From Saccharina japonica (taxonomy: Eukaryota > Sar > Phaeophyceae > Laminariales > Laminariaceae): a stretch of DNA of 64,000 nt. The notes beneath the pieces were generated by a model. That model was not told the DNA's origin. It ran no database searches and worked only from the letters and a program-made list of their open reading frames with translations. The DNA lies in assembly GCA_008828725.1 (NCBI GenBank), contig MEHQ01003769.1, positions 1 through 64,000 of the forward strand, given 5' to 3'. This document shows positions 32,634 through 43,298 of this stretch, one piece after another (position 1 is the stretch's first letter; each line of letters opens with the position of its first letter). The translations under genes and the position numbers were made by a program.

Positions 32634-33062
32634 NNNNNNNNNNNNNNNNNNNNNNNNNNNNNNNNNNNNNNNNNNNNNNNNNNNNNNNNNNNNNNNNNNN
32701 NNNNNNNNNNNNNNNNNNNNNNNNNNNNNNNNNNNNNNNNNNNNNNNNNNNNNNNNNNNNNNNNNNNNNNNNNNNNNNNNNNNNNNNNNNNNNNNNNNNN
32801 NNNNNNNNNNNNNNNNNNNNNNNNNNNNNNNNNNNNNNNNNNNNNNNNNNNNNNNNNNNNNNNNNNNNNNNNNNNNNNNNNNNNNNNNNNNNNNNNNNNN
32901 NNNNNNNNNNNNNNNNNNNNNNNNNNNNNNNNNNNNNNNNNNNNNNNNNNNNNNNNNNNNNNNNNNNNNNNNNNNNNNNNNNNNNNNNNNNNNNNNNNNN
33001 NNNNNNNNNNNNNNNNNNNNNNNNNNNNNNNNNNNNNNNNNNNNNNNNNNNNNNNNNNNNNN
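32634..33062. other. Assembly gap (429 N)
   Basis: Unresolved bases. The left edge is a simple repeat, the likely cause of the gap. The right edge is a copy of sequence that recurs at 34447. Confidence 0.99.
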
Positions 33063-33141
33063 GTACCTCTTCGGACTTGTGTATCCTTTCCCTGCTAAGT
33101 GTGCGTGTTCTTTAGGATTCTCGGATGGCTCTAGCACTTTT
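33063..33141. repeat. 79-bp repeat, also at 34447-34525
   Basis: GTACCTCTTCGGACTTGTGT through GGCTCTAGCACTT occurs at both places with about one difference. Confidence 0.85.
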
Positions 33142-33211
33142 GTGACCACGGGCTGTGATCTTGCTAGATCAGACTATAGGGATTAGCAGTTGAAACGAGT
33201 TTAATGTGAAG

Positions 33212-33286
<75 letters not shown>
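33212..33286. repeat. (CAA)n microsatellite
   Basis: About 25 uninterrupted CAA units. Confidence 0.95.
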
Positions 33287-33339
33287 GTACATATGTATAT
33301 AACCGTTGTTTTTTTAATTTTTTTAATATGTATATAACC

Positions 33340-33600
33340 GGTCGCCCCGGTGGGCTAGCAGGTAACCACGAAGCCTGTAAGCTTCAAGATCGCGAGTTCG
33401 AGCCCCGCCGAGTGCATACAAATTCTGTGGTCACAGACTGTGAAACAGAGGAAAACCGAAACAAAATATACGCCAACCGAGGGTAAAGCAAGTGAGATGC
33501 GAACGTACCGGGTACGAGTACAAAACGACACGAGCCGAACCGAGAAAAAAGAAAAAAAGACAATACAAAAAACGAATTATGAAATGAAACAGAATAAATT
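33340..33600 (+). mobile_element. tRNA-derived SINE, type B
   Basis: The head (GTCGCCCCGGTGGGCTAGCA, box B GAGTTCGAGCCCCGCC) is the same family as the type A SINEs. The body differs: AATTCTGTGGTCACAGACTG, AACGTACCGGGTACGAGT and AAAAAGACAATACAAAAAAC. The same body is found headless at 22640-22905. Confidence 0.7.
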
Positions 33601-36600
33601 AGAGTGAATTTTAAAATCGCAAAACATGATAACATCAATATATAATATGGTAAAAGGTTCCCCTCCGGGACGTGCCTGGGGAGTGACGCAAGGATGTCTC
33701 GAAAAACCGAAACCCACACTAACTTCAGTACAATAGCTGTCGACTTCCTTATTTCCCCCAATTTTTAAGCTGAGTTTCTTGTGGGGAACTTTCTTATGAG
33801 AGGGCCGGTAGTGTATCGCTGTCGATATGTCTAATGTGTGGAGTTTTAGGGCTTCCTCCGTCCACCCAACCAAGCGAAGCTCCCACTCCTCCTCCTTCCT
33901 CCTCCTCCTCCTCTAGGCTGTAGGCGGCGTGCAGGTGACGATGCACGCCGTCGCTCTCAGCTTACTCTCTTCGGTACTTGTCAGCCGGGTGTTCTGTGGG
34001 ATGTCGCGTCATTCCGACCTAATTCACATTTCGAGAACATACGGAACATACGCGGTTTCACCCGATAGAACGTAAAGCCGTATTTCCACTTCAAATCGGA
34101 AAAAAATCGATTCGGTTCATAAACAAACATCAATTTGAAATCGATCCGATTTCAAACTTGCCTTCTTTAATTCGCACCCTGAGGGCCGCAGACAAGGAGA
34201 AACGAAACGAAAAACGAAATTAAACGAAATTAAAAAAATATACCTGGTATACATAGCTGCGTGCTCCATCTTGTCCCCACGCCTACCGTGTGTTTTTGTA
34301 CAGACAGCACTTCAGACAGTACTTACGCTGTAGTCGGCAAATTCATTGGTAAAGAGTGGGAGGGGGGGTGCTGCTGTAGTCGAATGGATATTGCGGGCGT
34401 GTAGTTCAGTTTTGGACACGCATAACATGCTGTAGGGATTTTAGGTGTACCTCTTCGGACTTGTGTATCCTTTCCCTGCTAAGTGTGCGTGTTCTTTAGG
34501 ATTCTCTGATGGCTCTAGCACTTGTTGCTCCATCTTGTCCCCACGCCTACCGTGTGTTTTTGTACAGACAGCACTTCAGACAGTACTTACGCTGTAGTCG
34601 GCAAATTCATTGGTAAAGAGTGGGAGGGGGGGTGCTGCTGGATACTGCTTGTACTCGGAGTATTTCGGGGTCCAATACTGCGGGTACTCCTTGTACTCCG
34701 AGTATTTGGGGCTTCAGTACTGCTCATATCATACGCATATCATACTGTATGGAACCATTACTATTGACTCGATCGTTCTTAGATAGTTGTTATTGATTCC
34801 GCCAAACATTTTATCATGTTTGTACAAACACTTGTGGAATAAGCACGCCAACCCGTTCCTTGGCCGTGCAATAACAATAGTATATATATACCCTTTTTCA
34901 TGTTGTGTAGCAAGGTAGTACCACGTTGTTTGTTTTTGGCGAGAACTCCGCTTGTCACGTGGGGCTTGCACTTTGAGCAAGCGCATACTTCAGCGATTCG
35001 TTGCGGCACAGCAGTATCAGGTTTGCGCCAGCGGTCAGAGCAACTTGTTGTGGTGCAGTACATAACAGCGAATCGCAAGCATTAGGGGTTGTTGCACGGC
35101 TATTCAAGTACATCCTGCACAAATTCAGAGTTTCTCTTTTTTTACGCCCATACTTTTTTTGCGAGCTTGCTTCTCGCCATGCCAGCTTTCTCAGGCCCCT
35201 TAATTCAAGGGAACGGCCTGATTTGTTTGTACGGAGTGTACTGTACCAGTACGAGTGACATTTGCGGGTCAAATTGGCAGGATTGTGTGCCATATTTTGT
35301 TTCGCGACCGATTCACTCCACGGATCGGATGTGGCCACTGCTGCGCCGAGTTACGTACCACACGTGCTTAGGCATTGTGTTACTACGCAGGACATGCAAG
35401 TTTTCAGGTTGGTGAACATTTTGTTGCGCTACCGTTGTTATTCATATACCTGGTCATAATTAACAATTAAGCCGTTTTTTGCCTATGGGAAAAAAAGCCT
35501 CTTCATGACGGGGTGCGTACAGGCTTCCAATATTACGAGCGAATTCGAGTTTTTTCTAATTCTCCCGCCAATTTATTTCGGCAAGGGGTCCTTTTGAAAT
35601 CGCAGTAACTTGCATTCCCATTGGATTTCCATCCGTCCGTCCGTCCGTCCGTTGCCAAGTTATATGTTTTATCAAATTTCAAACAACACTTCTGAAAAAC
35701 TCCCCGGCGTGCCTTACCTTGCTCGCCTCTCCCGACTCTGCCGGGGGCGGTCTCGGCCGTGTTCGCGTCGTGTCCCGGCGCAAACGTGCTGTTTTCGATT
35801 TTTTCATGAAAAGTAACTGTTCCGACATCTCAAGTGTGTCTACGTACTCGTATCATACGTACGAAAATGCACCGACCGAGGGATCGATACATTATGGGGA
35901 GTATGTGCCGGTCTTGTCCTGTTGCGTGCACCCAATCTTGGGCGCTGGCCCTTCGTCCCACAATGACCACGCCTGGCGTTGCGCTGGTGCACAAGCTAGA
36001 GGACGGTTGAGAACATTCGGCCCACGAATCGTCCCGTGCCATATCATGGTTGAACCATGGGATCGCCCAGGGGTCAGTCCGAAGGGCGCTCCGTGACGCA
36101 CCCCGTGGTGATCCTTGGCGTAATCTCCGTGGTCAGAATTTCCTGGCAATACCTCTCGTAATACCTGGATACTACTGCATGTTCTCTCGTAATACAAAAC
36201 GTGTTCCAATCTGAGTCCCTTTACAAATTACTGCTCGACCGGGTTGAAGTATGCAGCATGGGCTTGTCAACACGAAAATCATCTGAGCAAGCCCGCATAT
36301 CCTTATTGTGCCACCATCTTGATGAAACCTTGATCATATAGACTAATATATAGAATTTAGTGTAGCCCTCGCAGCTGAGCACGATTTCTTAATCCAATAT
36401 TTTTTAGCGCCCTCCACAAAAAAAGTGAGCCCTATGTTCTTATTAGCCTTAGAATGTTACTTATTATCCGTGGATCCACACTAACTGTATACACATTCGG
36501 GATATGCACCAGGCGCCGTGAAAATGTCACCAGGGGGACACACGCTAATAATGTAGAAATGCACCATTCCATTTTTCTGAGCCCTCTCACTAGAGGAGCT

Positions 36601-36630
36601 CTATACCAATAGTAAATCAAAAACTGATGT
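33601..36630. other. Intergenic, with local duplications, no gene seen
   Basis: A block of about 113 bp (GCTCCATCTTGTCCCCACGC ... GGGTGCTGCTG) is present at 34263-34375 and again at 34527-34640. The 79-bp repeat lies between them at 34447. A (CCGT)4-5 run lies at 35633-35652. The other frames show no recognisable product. Confidence 0.5.
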
Positions 36631-36728
36631 TTAACCCCGATAGGACTGGAGTCCCGTTTTGGGGACAAATTACTTAGAATTAGAGTGGTTTGTCCCCAAA
36701 ACGGGGCTGCAGTCCTAAAAGGGTTTAA
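36631..36728. mobile_element. TTAA-flanked hairpin MITE, copy 5
   Basis: TTAA at 36631-36634 and 36725-36728, with arms CCCGATAGGACTGGAGTCCC and CCAAAACGGGGCTGCAGTCC around the CTTAGAATTAGAG loop. A more decayed relative starts at 37141. Confidence 0.75.
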
Positions 36729-36744
36729 GACAAAATAAAAGGGC

Positions 36745-36950
36745 AACCCGATGAAGAATCCCATGGGCTAGGTATACGCAAAACTCAGACCGCGAAAAAA
36801 AGGATGATATTCCAACGCTTTTGGGTTAGGGCCCGTTTTAACGAAGGCAACCCGATGAAGAATCCCATGGGCTAGGTATACGCAAAACTCAGACCGCGAA
36901 AAAAAGGATGATATTCCAACGCTTTTGGGTTAGGGCCCGTTTTAACGAAG
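36745..36950. repeat. Perfect 103-bp tandem duplication
   Basis: GGCAACCCGATGAAGAATCC through TTTTAACGAA is present twice in a row. It spans a piece of a GTGCTACGATAG-type MITE and the start of a GGGCCC-TIR MITE. Confidence 0.85.
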
Positions 36951-37140
36951 AAAAAAAAAATCAATTTGGAAAAAAAAAAAATCAAATCCGCTTTTCATTG
37001 GTCAGAACCCGCACCACCACCCAAGATCATACCCCAAGATCCTAATATTTGGTGCTGGTGCGTGTGTTGACCAATGAAAAGCGTATTTGAATTTTATTTT
37101 TTTCAAATTGAGTTTATTTTTTACTCGTTAATATGGGCCC
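36831..37140. repeat. GGGCCC-TIR palindromic MITE
   Basis: GGGCCCGTTTTAACGAAG ... CACGCACCAGC-type arms ... CTCGTTAATATGGGCCC, the same family as 2395-3400, about 30 kb away. Confidence 0.7.
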
Positions 37141-37228
37141 TTAACCCTTTCAGAACCGCAAAACTTATTTCACGCCTATTCCAAATACTTTGTCCCTCAA
37201 AACGTGGGACCGGTTCTTACGGGGGTAA
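37141..37228. mobile_element. Decayed TTAA hairpin MITE
   Basis: TTAACCCTTTCAGAACCGC at the left and GGGACCGGTTCTTACGGGGG at the right retain the arms in weakened form. Confidence 0.5.
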
Positions 37229-37305
37229 GGAGCTCCCGTCATTCAGAAATATGTTTTTTCCAAACAAGCTGCTCTCCAAATCGTAGCACGCGGTCAGAGG
37301 CACAC

Positions 37306-37524
37306 CTACACGGAGTTCGCCGGCGGAGGCGGCCCTGCGGTCGGGGTGATCGTCGCCCGCGCGGCGTCCAGCGCCGAGATAGACCAAGTCTCTTCGTGGC
37401 GAGATATGAGGCCGTCGTCCCCCACAGTGTAGAGGGTGGTTCCGGTGTACGGGGCCACGTAAGGGTGCCAGGGAAACTTGAGGTAGCCTTGCAGCCTCCA
37501 CTTCGCGAACAGATGGTTGTCGTC
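37306..37524 (-). CDS. DUF2358 exon 4 (residues 236-307 and stop)
   Basis: Follows TTTTGGTCAG in phase 0 and ends at TAG (37306-37308). It holds the KWRLQGYLKFPW to HEETWSIS block. The tail is Pro-rich. A MITE end (AATCGTAGCACGCGG) lies about 13 bp past the stop. Confidence 0.9.
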   Translation of the reverse strand, partial: DDNHLFAKWRLQGYLKFPWHPYVAPYTGTTLYTVGDDGLISRHEETWSISALDAARATITPTAGPPPPANSV

Positions 37525-40500
37525 CTGACCAAAACACACACAGGACGATTCGACCAGAAAAAGGGTACGACACGAGTAGTGAAACGGTGTTAGCGCCTTG
37601 TAAAAACGGACGATGGTAACGGTTACACTCTAAAATGGATCTTCGTCGGGATATTTATGAAGCCACCACGGATGCATGCTACGGTCGAGGTGTTGGCACC
37701 ATGTTACAGAGCTTTCTGAGGCTCCTCACTCGAGGAGCTCTGTACTAATAATAAGCCACCTGCCTTTGGAGGAAAATGAATGTGCTATACATTCCATGAA
37801 CAACACCATGGCCTAGGTATACAATGAACAATATTACAACACAAGCATGAAACCCCAAAGAGTTCATGTTAAGGAGCCCGATCACTCAGAAAATATTTCA
37901 GCCAAAAAAAGGTACAGCACCACTATCGTAGCACGCTTCCATGTTCGTTGTGTATATATGCCCCCCCTCCGTCTCGAAAGGGATGCGTGGTCAATGGTCA
38001 AATGACTAAGGCAAGCAACAAATGAGTACGCCCCCCCCCCCCCCTGGGTTTCGATAAACCCGGCTCCGAATTTCGTCGGAGGGGGGTGTGTTGCCTTATC
38101 ACCCCGTGTTACAAGGTAAGCGCCACACCGTAACCCATGGCGCGTGCTACGATAGAGGTAGCCCTTTTTGGTTGGACTATTTCCTGAATGACGGGGCTTC
38201 TTAACCCAAAATTGGCAGAATTTCATTCTTGTGATTATTTTACTGTTTTTTCGTTTTATACTTCTTAACCCAAAATTGTCAGAATTTCATTCTTGTGATA
38301 TATTACTATTTTTTCGTTTTATACTTCGGTTATGGGATTGTTCGTCGAGTAGCACTTTTAGTTTCCTCTAAAACCAGTTTTTTTTGGCATGAGGTGTAGA
38401 ACTCCTCAACTCAAGTATCCACCCTCACAAAAAATATTGGTAGACCTCTAGCGTAGCATGCGTCCCATGTATTCCCCTTTCCGTGCTAACGATGACACGC
38501 GGGCCTTATCACCTTCACTTCCATGGATAACAAGTCCACCTGGGCGTTGTCCGGGTCGAACAGAAGCTTGACCGCTGCTGTGTACCTCTCGACGCTAGCG
38601 ACCCTGCCCAGAAGAAAGGGGGCGTCCGAACGACAGAGAGAGATAGGGAGATACGGAGTAAGGACGTGTGCCACGGTAGGGGGAACGTTATGATTGGCCA
38701 ATCAATCCCTGACTGGCCGGGCTCCTTGACCCGATAAAGTTACGGATGATATTATTATAGTGTTATAAAATTATATACGAGTGCCTTGACGGCGGTTGCA
38801 TCGAAATCGTGCCGATCTTCTTGTTTTCGTTTATCGATATCGTATTGGATTGTACGTATATATTATCATTCGATATCCCAACATGAGACACGTTTTGCTT
38901 GACCACGGGTTACATCTAGCTGATGCCAGCAAGGTTAGACGCGTGTCACGGAAGGGTTGCCCGTAAATAGCATATGACTCATGTGAAGATACGCCACGGC
39001 CTTACGGCTATGGCATCACGCATTACTTTAGGCAGTATGGGGCAAGCCCGACTACTGTGCAGGTTCACTCTGGTTACTCTTGCATCATTCACACGTGTTC
39101 GGTTCGTATTATCAGCGGTTCCTTGCCTCTCCAGAAGTTCTGAGCAGAAGGGCAACAAGTATTTCTCTCTTCTCAGAAGAATATAGAAACAGCAACGCCT
39201 CCACAACAGTGAAAGGGAAACGGGGATACCATGACACTCATTACTTGAGGAGCTCTATCCCAGCCAAAATGTGAAGTGTTCGCTTGACACGGCGAAAAAT
39301 CCCAACGACGGCTGAGATTAAACAAAAACGGAAAAAAAAACACCGTAAAACAAGAATGACAATCGAACGATATTACAACAATAGCAACAGGTTAGCCAGT
39401 AGTTCGCAGGTTGAGGGAGACCCAGCAGTCATACGCATTCCGACCCAAAAGTGCTTGCCCCTATCGCGCCACGTGTTATTATTACTGCGCGGAACCCGGC
39501 GGCATTCGAACCAGTGACATGCATGCGTGTTTTCGTCCCGTCTTCCACCTGGTTCTAGGGTTCGTCAACACAATCCACATTCAGTACGAGCACAAGCTTC
39601 AAGCCTTTCTGCAAAACCACAACTAGATGTCGTGAAGAGAAAGCGTATAACTTGGATGTTGCCCCTCTTGGGGACTTCGATAGTCGGGAAAATGGACAAA
39701 ACAAAATGCCGAGTGCACTAACGGTCACTGCACGATTGGGGGAGGATATCATACAATGGTTGATCTCCGGATAACCATTGCAAGGAGCCACACGGCACCG
39801 GCCCAACATGGTGACCCTAACCGCACTGCTGGGGGCACACGCCAACTTATCGTTTCTTTGGTCGGTTGTCTCGGGGTTCCGAAAGAAGCTCATTTGGGGG
39901 GAGGAGTTGGTAGAGATACATATCTCGAAGTGTTTGGCTCTTTGTTTTGAATCGCTGTATCGGGTTCCCGAAGAGGAAAACTTGGAGGAGGAGTTGGTTG
40001 TGGGAGAGATCTCAAAGTATTTGGCTTATATATGTACTTATCAAGACCAAACGCTACCATATGGTACCAGGTAGTATTTAGCGTACTACAGCTCTGTCGC
40101 TGAGCACGATCTTTTTATCGATCTTTTTGGGGGTCCCTCAAAGAGGGAGCCTGACGTCGTTGTTAGGATATTCATTATTCGTAGTACCTACAAGGGTTTG
40201 CGTCTGACGACGCCCGCTCATTAAAGCGATCCCAAGGCATTGGCATTGGTGGGCAGTCAGTGGAACGACGTGCGTGCGCGGACAGGTAATTTTATAAAAA
40301 GCGAACCACCATCGTACACGGCAGAGGCCGCCGTGTGCCGGGTGGATGGGCAGACGGGGAACTGACGCATTTTTATAAGAAAGACTGCACTACTACGAAT
40401 GTGTTCCTGTAGTATATGACACGTATGTGTACAATGTGAGAGACGCACGAGTCAGCAAACTGAGAGACGAACAATATAAAATTATCTCAGAGATCTGTGG

Positions 40501-42418
40501 GGGTGCCACGCGAAACTTATTCGGAGGAGGGGAAAACTCTATGACATGTATATACAACGAGGAACGAACGCATAATACATAATAAATAGAAAACGGCAAA
40601 AACGTTGATTGTGTTGAGAGGCAATACGGCTCTCGCAATCATCGGCTATACGGGCGGTGGAGCTATTGGGGAACCGTCTGAAGGCGCCGTCATGCGTATA
40701 TCGTACTGAGCACTACTCGACAAAAATATTCTTCCCAAGACTACGTACTGCTGTGAGTTTTGGTTTTTTGTGTTGTATTACCTGGTAGTAGGGTCCGTGA
40801 AGAGGCAGTCGGGTCGGTAGAGCGAGGGAGTCAAGTCCCCGGTGATGTAGTACCGCCTGCCAAACCCAAGTACAAAACCGCCAATGCGTGTTTAGTTGTA
40901 CACCAGGCATGCATACGAGAGTACGGGCATGGTACGCGCAGCAAGCAGAAACGCCGTCACTTGGGTCTACAACAGTAGTTTCAGGACTCACTGTGTTCAT
41001 TGTTATTGTTTACAGGATGAAATATGGAAGTCAGGGAATTTTACAACAGGCATCATGGGTGTGCTCGGGTTTGTATGTACCGTAAGCATATTGCCCACTC
41101 GGGTTTGTATGTACAGTAGGCATATTGCCCACTATGATCTACTCAAGTATGATCTGCGTGCGCTTGCATATACCCGTTTACAGGTTATGGCCTACAGTAG
41201 TAGAAGGATATGCATGGTACCGGTATACTTCGTGTTCACAACCCACGGGTCTGCACGATATATTTAGGTGAAGCAGCTAGATCATGACCTATACGACGTT
41301 TGGAAAGGTTTCAAACCTCGGACAGATCATGATCTATCTATCTATAGATAATCTACAGCAGTAGTTCCTCATCGGCCGTTGTGAGAGTTTTTTTCGCAGG
41401 ATTTGCGTACGGGTAGTTACAGATCCATCCCAGGAAATACGTCCTTCAATAGATCATGCAGATTATACAGTTCCCATCAGGCCACATCAACTATTCATAG
41501 ATCCTACAGATCAGGAGTGTCCTTAAAGATCTACTCTAATAGATGATCAAGTGCGAATCGAGTATCTGTGTCCGAGGCGTGAAAGGATTGGTTCCGGAAA
41601 AAGGACGCCAAAGACCTTTCCTTACGTCAAGATGCCGGCCGTGATACGTACGTATACCGGTAAATACCTCACTATGGAGCAGGGCTGTGGGTTGACTGAC
41701 TACAAGTTGCCAGCTAGTTATTGGTTGACTCCTACGCGTAGGCGTTTAAGTTGGTTCCAGCGGTTTCAACTACGCATCCAACTAGTTTGTGTAATAGGCC
41801 GCCTGGCGTGTACGTATGATACGAAGTACCTGGTACAATATACGTGTACGGTATGACCTGGCGATAAGGCGTGCCTCACCTCTGCACGAAGTCAGCCTCG
41901 ACGTCTTTCTTGACCTCTTCTATGCTCCTCCTTCCCGCCACAGCAGCAAGGCTCCCTGCTGGCTGCAAGGTAGCCGCAGCTAACACTGACGATGCCAACA
42001 TGCTCACGAACATTGGTCGTGTCACTCCCGTTGCAGACATGTTTTCAGTGCTGCTCTCGTTTTCGATACTGCTGCTGCTGTGGGCGCCACCGGGGGGCAT
42101 ATCCTCGATGCCTCTAGTGCGGCATGAGGCACGACCGGGAGCGGGGAATCGCTCTGATGGGTACTGCGTCGCCGACATAGATGCAAGCACACCCGTGCCG
42201 GGAGAAGGCCGGTGTCGCACGCTGATGTGGGTGTTCAACGCAAAAGCCGGCCGGTGGTGGCGCACGGCACCATTTGAATCACCAGGTTGCCCGAGGGTTG
42301 CGGGCAACGAGCAGGCAACCAGAACTGCTGATAGAAATACTGACGATGCAGCTCCGAGCCGCCTCGCAGTCACCCCTCGGCAAGCTTTCCTCGCGTTGAC
42401 ACAGTGGTTCGAATGCAT
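37306..42418 (-). CDS. DUF2358-family protein, probably plastid, four exons
   Basis: Joined exons 42418-41880, 40856-40782, 38603-38513 and 37524-37306 give 307 aa with continuous phases and GT-AG introns (1023, 2178 and 988 bp). Residues 1-164 are low-complexity leader: a hydrophobic segment at about 22-42 and a second at about 136-159 ending AGSLAA. This suggests a signal peptide plus a further (thylakoid-type) targeting step, which is inference. From about 165 the sequence follows DUF2358: RRSIEEVKKDVEADFVQRRY, YITGDLTPSLYRPDCLFTDP, ERYTAAVKLLF, KWRLQGYLKFPW, TGTTLYTVGDDGLISRHEET and WSISALDAARATI. The family is shared by plants, algae and cyanobacteria and probably has an NTF2/SnoaL-like fold; its function is unknown. 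The start ATG precedes the first hydrophobic segment. The frame is also open further upstream without a better start. Confidence 0.88.
37674..37936. mobile_element. GTGCTACGATAG-TIR MITE in DUF2358 intron 3
   Basis: GCATGCTACGGTCGAGGTG at the left and CACTATCGTAGCACGC at the right. The interior has CTCCTCACTCGAGGAGCTCT and CACCTGCCTTTGGAGGAAAA, as in 63622-63898. Confidence 0.7.
38142..38462. mobile_element. GTGCTACGATAG-TIR MITE next to a splice donor
   Basis: GCGTGCTACGATAGAGGTAG at the left and GACCTCTAGCGTAGCATGCG at the right. The interior contains an AACCCAAAATTG.CAGAATTT duplication. Its right end is 50 bp from the exon 3 donor of the DUF2358 gene (minus strand). Confidence 0.75.
38513..38603 (-). 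CDS. DUF2358 exon 3 (residues 205-235)
   Basis: Follows TTCTTCTGGGCAG and ends GAAGTGAAG before GTGATA. It encodes VASVERYTAAVKLLFDPDNA and QVDLLSMEVK. Confidence 0.88.
38604..40781. other. DUF2358 intron 2, no gene seen
   Basis: Moderate-complexity sequence. A B-box-like GGTTCGAATGCCG lies on the minus strand near 39500 without a foldable tRNA. No exon on the plus strand could be supported. Confidence 0.5.
40782..40856 (-). CDS. DUF2358 exon 2 (residues 180-205, both split)
   Basis: Follows GGGTTTGGCAG and ends ACTACCAG before GTAATA. It encodes RYYITGDLTPSLYRPDCLFT and DPTT, the signature start of DUF2358. Split codons at both ends restore Arg180 and Arg205. Confidence 0.9.
41340..41575. 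repeat. GATC-rich dispersed repeat in DUF2358 intron 1
   Basis: Shares CATCGGCCGTTGTGAGAG, CAGATCCATCCCAGGAA, ATAGATCATGCAGA and TCTGTGTCCGAGG with exostosin intron 2 (26595-26850). It also carries AGATCATGATCTATC at its left edge. Confidence 0.55.
41880..42418 (-). CDS. DUF2358 exon 1 (leader and start of domain)
   Basis: Starts at ATG 42418-42416 and ends CGTGCAGAG before GTGAGG, leaving two bases of Arg180. It encodes the leader with two hydrophobic segments and the first DUF2358 helix, SIEEVKKDVEADFVQ. Confidence 0.85.
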
Positions 42419-43216
42419 CCTGTAAGAGGTGGAACCTTGCCCTGCGCGTTGTTGTCTGTGGTCAGGCCGACGCAATGGCATCGCCATCTTGGTCAGACGC
42501 CAGATCATGTGTATAAACAAGGTTTCATAAGACCTGGATGGCGTGTCCTTCAAGGGCTGAATACGTTTTCTACGTGTGCAAATCCAAGATCCTGCTACGT
42601 GTGCGCTCGTGCTGTTGGAGTACACAGGTGCCTGCGTCAGTGTCGGCACGGTTGCGACACTAGCAAAGCTCCACGCGCCTGGAGAAGGCCTGAGATACAA
42701 TTTTGAGACGTGCAGCCAATGATGAATCGCTGCAATGCCACACAGCATGCGAGGCGACGATATAATGACGAGATCTGCAATAAAATCATTTTTGAAGATG
42801 CGACTCTTCAATGCCGCCACAAGCACCAACGGCCTTGGAGCTCGTGCAGGATAACGCATGACAACACGCCTAAGCGTCTCAGCAATGGAAACGGTCCAAA
42901 CGACAAGAGCAATACAATACTACTACTGCTGTGTGTGCCCCACGTGCTTTCTATGGGGTAACTCGGCTCGGACATTCGTCCAAGGGGGTACCAGGTATGT
43001 TTCATCATACTGCTGTAGTATATATTGATTACAGTGTGTGGCACACACTGTACGTACCAGGTATATGATAGATGGGTAATGCGATAATATACCCGTGTGA
43101 TGGGTGGATAAATACCCGTATATCGGTTGTTTGTGTGTGGTTTTCAAGGGATTTCTATTGTTGTTTTGCGGACTCGTGAAAAATAAATTTCTTGCAAAAC
43201 AAAAAAATTGTTTAGT
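42419..43216. other. Upstream region of the DUF2358 gene
   Basis: The frame of exon 1 stays open to about 42859 but lacks family-like sequence there. No clear TATA box was found. A T-run follows the tRNA gene at the right end. Confidence 0.4.
43201..43207 (-). terminator. Pol III terminator of the tRNA-Leu gene
   Basis: A run of seven T on the minus strand, 9 bases past the end of the tRNA. Confidence 0.75.
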
Positions 43217-43298
43217 TGACCACCGTGGGATTCGAACCCACGAGTACGAATACATGACGACCTGAACGCCACCCGATAGACCGCTCCGGCAGATGGTC
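43217..43298 (-). tRNA. tRNA-Leu, anticodon CAG
   Basis: The transcript folds fully. The acceptor stem GACCATC pairs with GGTGGTC over seven pairs (one G-T), followed by discriminator A. A box A-like TGCCGGAGCGGTCTATCGGG gives the D arm. TGGCG and CGTCA close the anticodon loop TTCAGGT with CAG at the centre. The variable arm is long, as in class II tRNA-Leu. The T arm GTGGGTTCGAATCCCAC is perfect. No intron and no encoded CCA are present. An oligo-T follows. It decodes CUG leucine codons. Unlike the SINE heads in this window, every stem is intact, so it should be functional. Confidence 0.9.

Noticed and set aside
32459-33186. Frames of about 220-237 codons across the gap
   Set aside because: Most codons are N, and the rest translate a CCCT simple repeat.
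39430-39500. B-box-like GGTTCGAATGCCG on the minus strand
   Set aside because: No matching A box, acceptor stem or anticodon arm could be built around it.
42419-42859. Longer N-terminus for the DUF2358 protein, starting at 42859
   Set aside because: The extra 147 residues have no targeting or family character. The ATG at 42418 directly precedes a signal-like hydrophobic segment.
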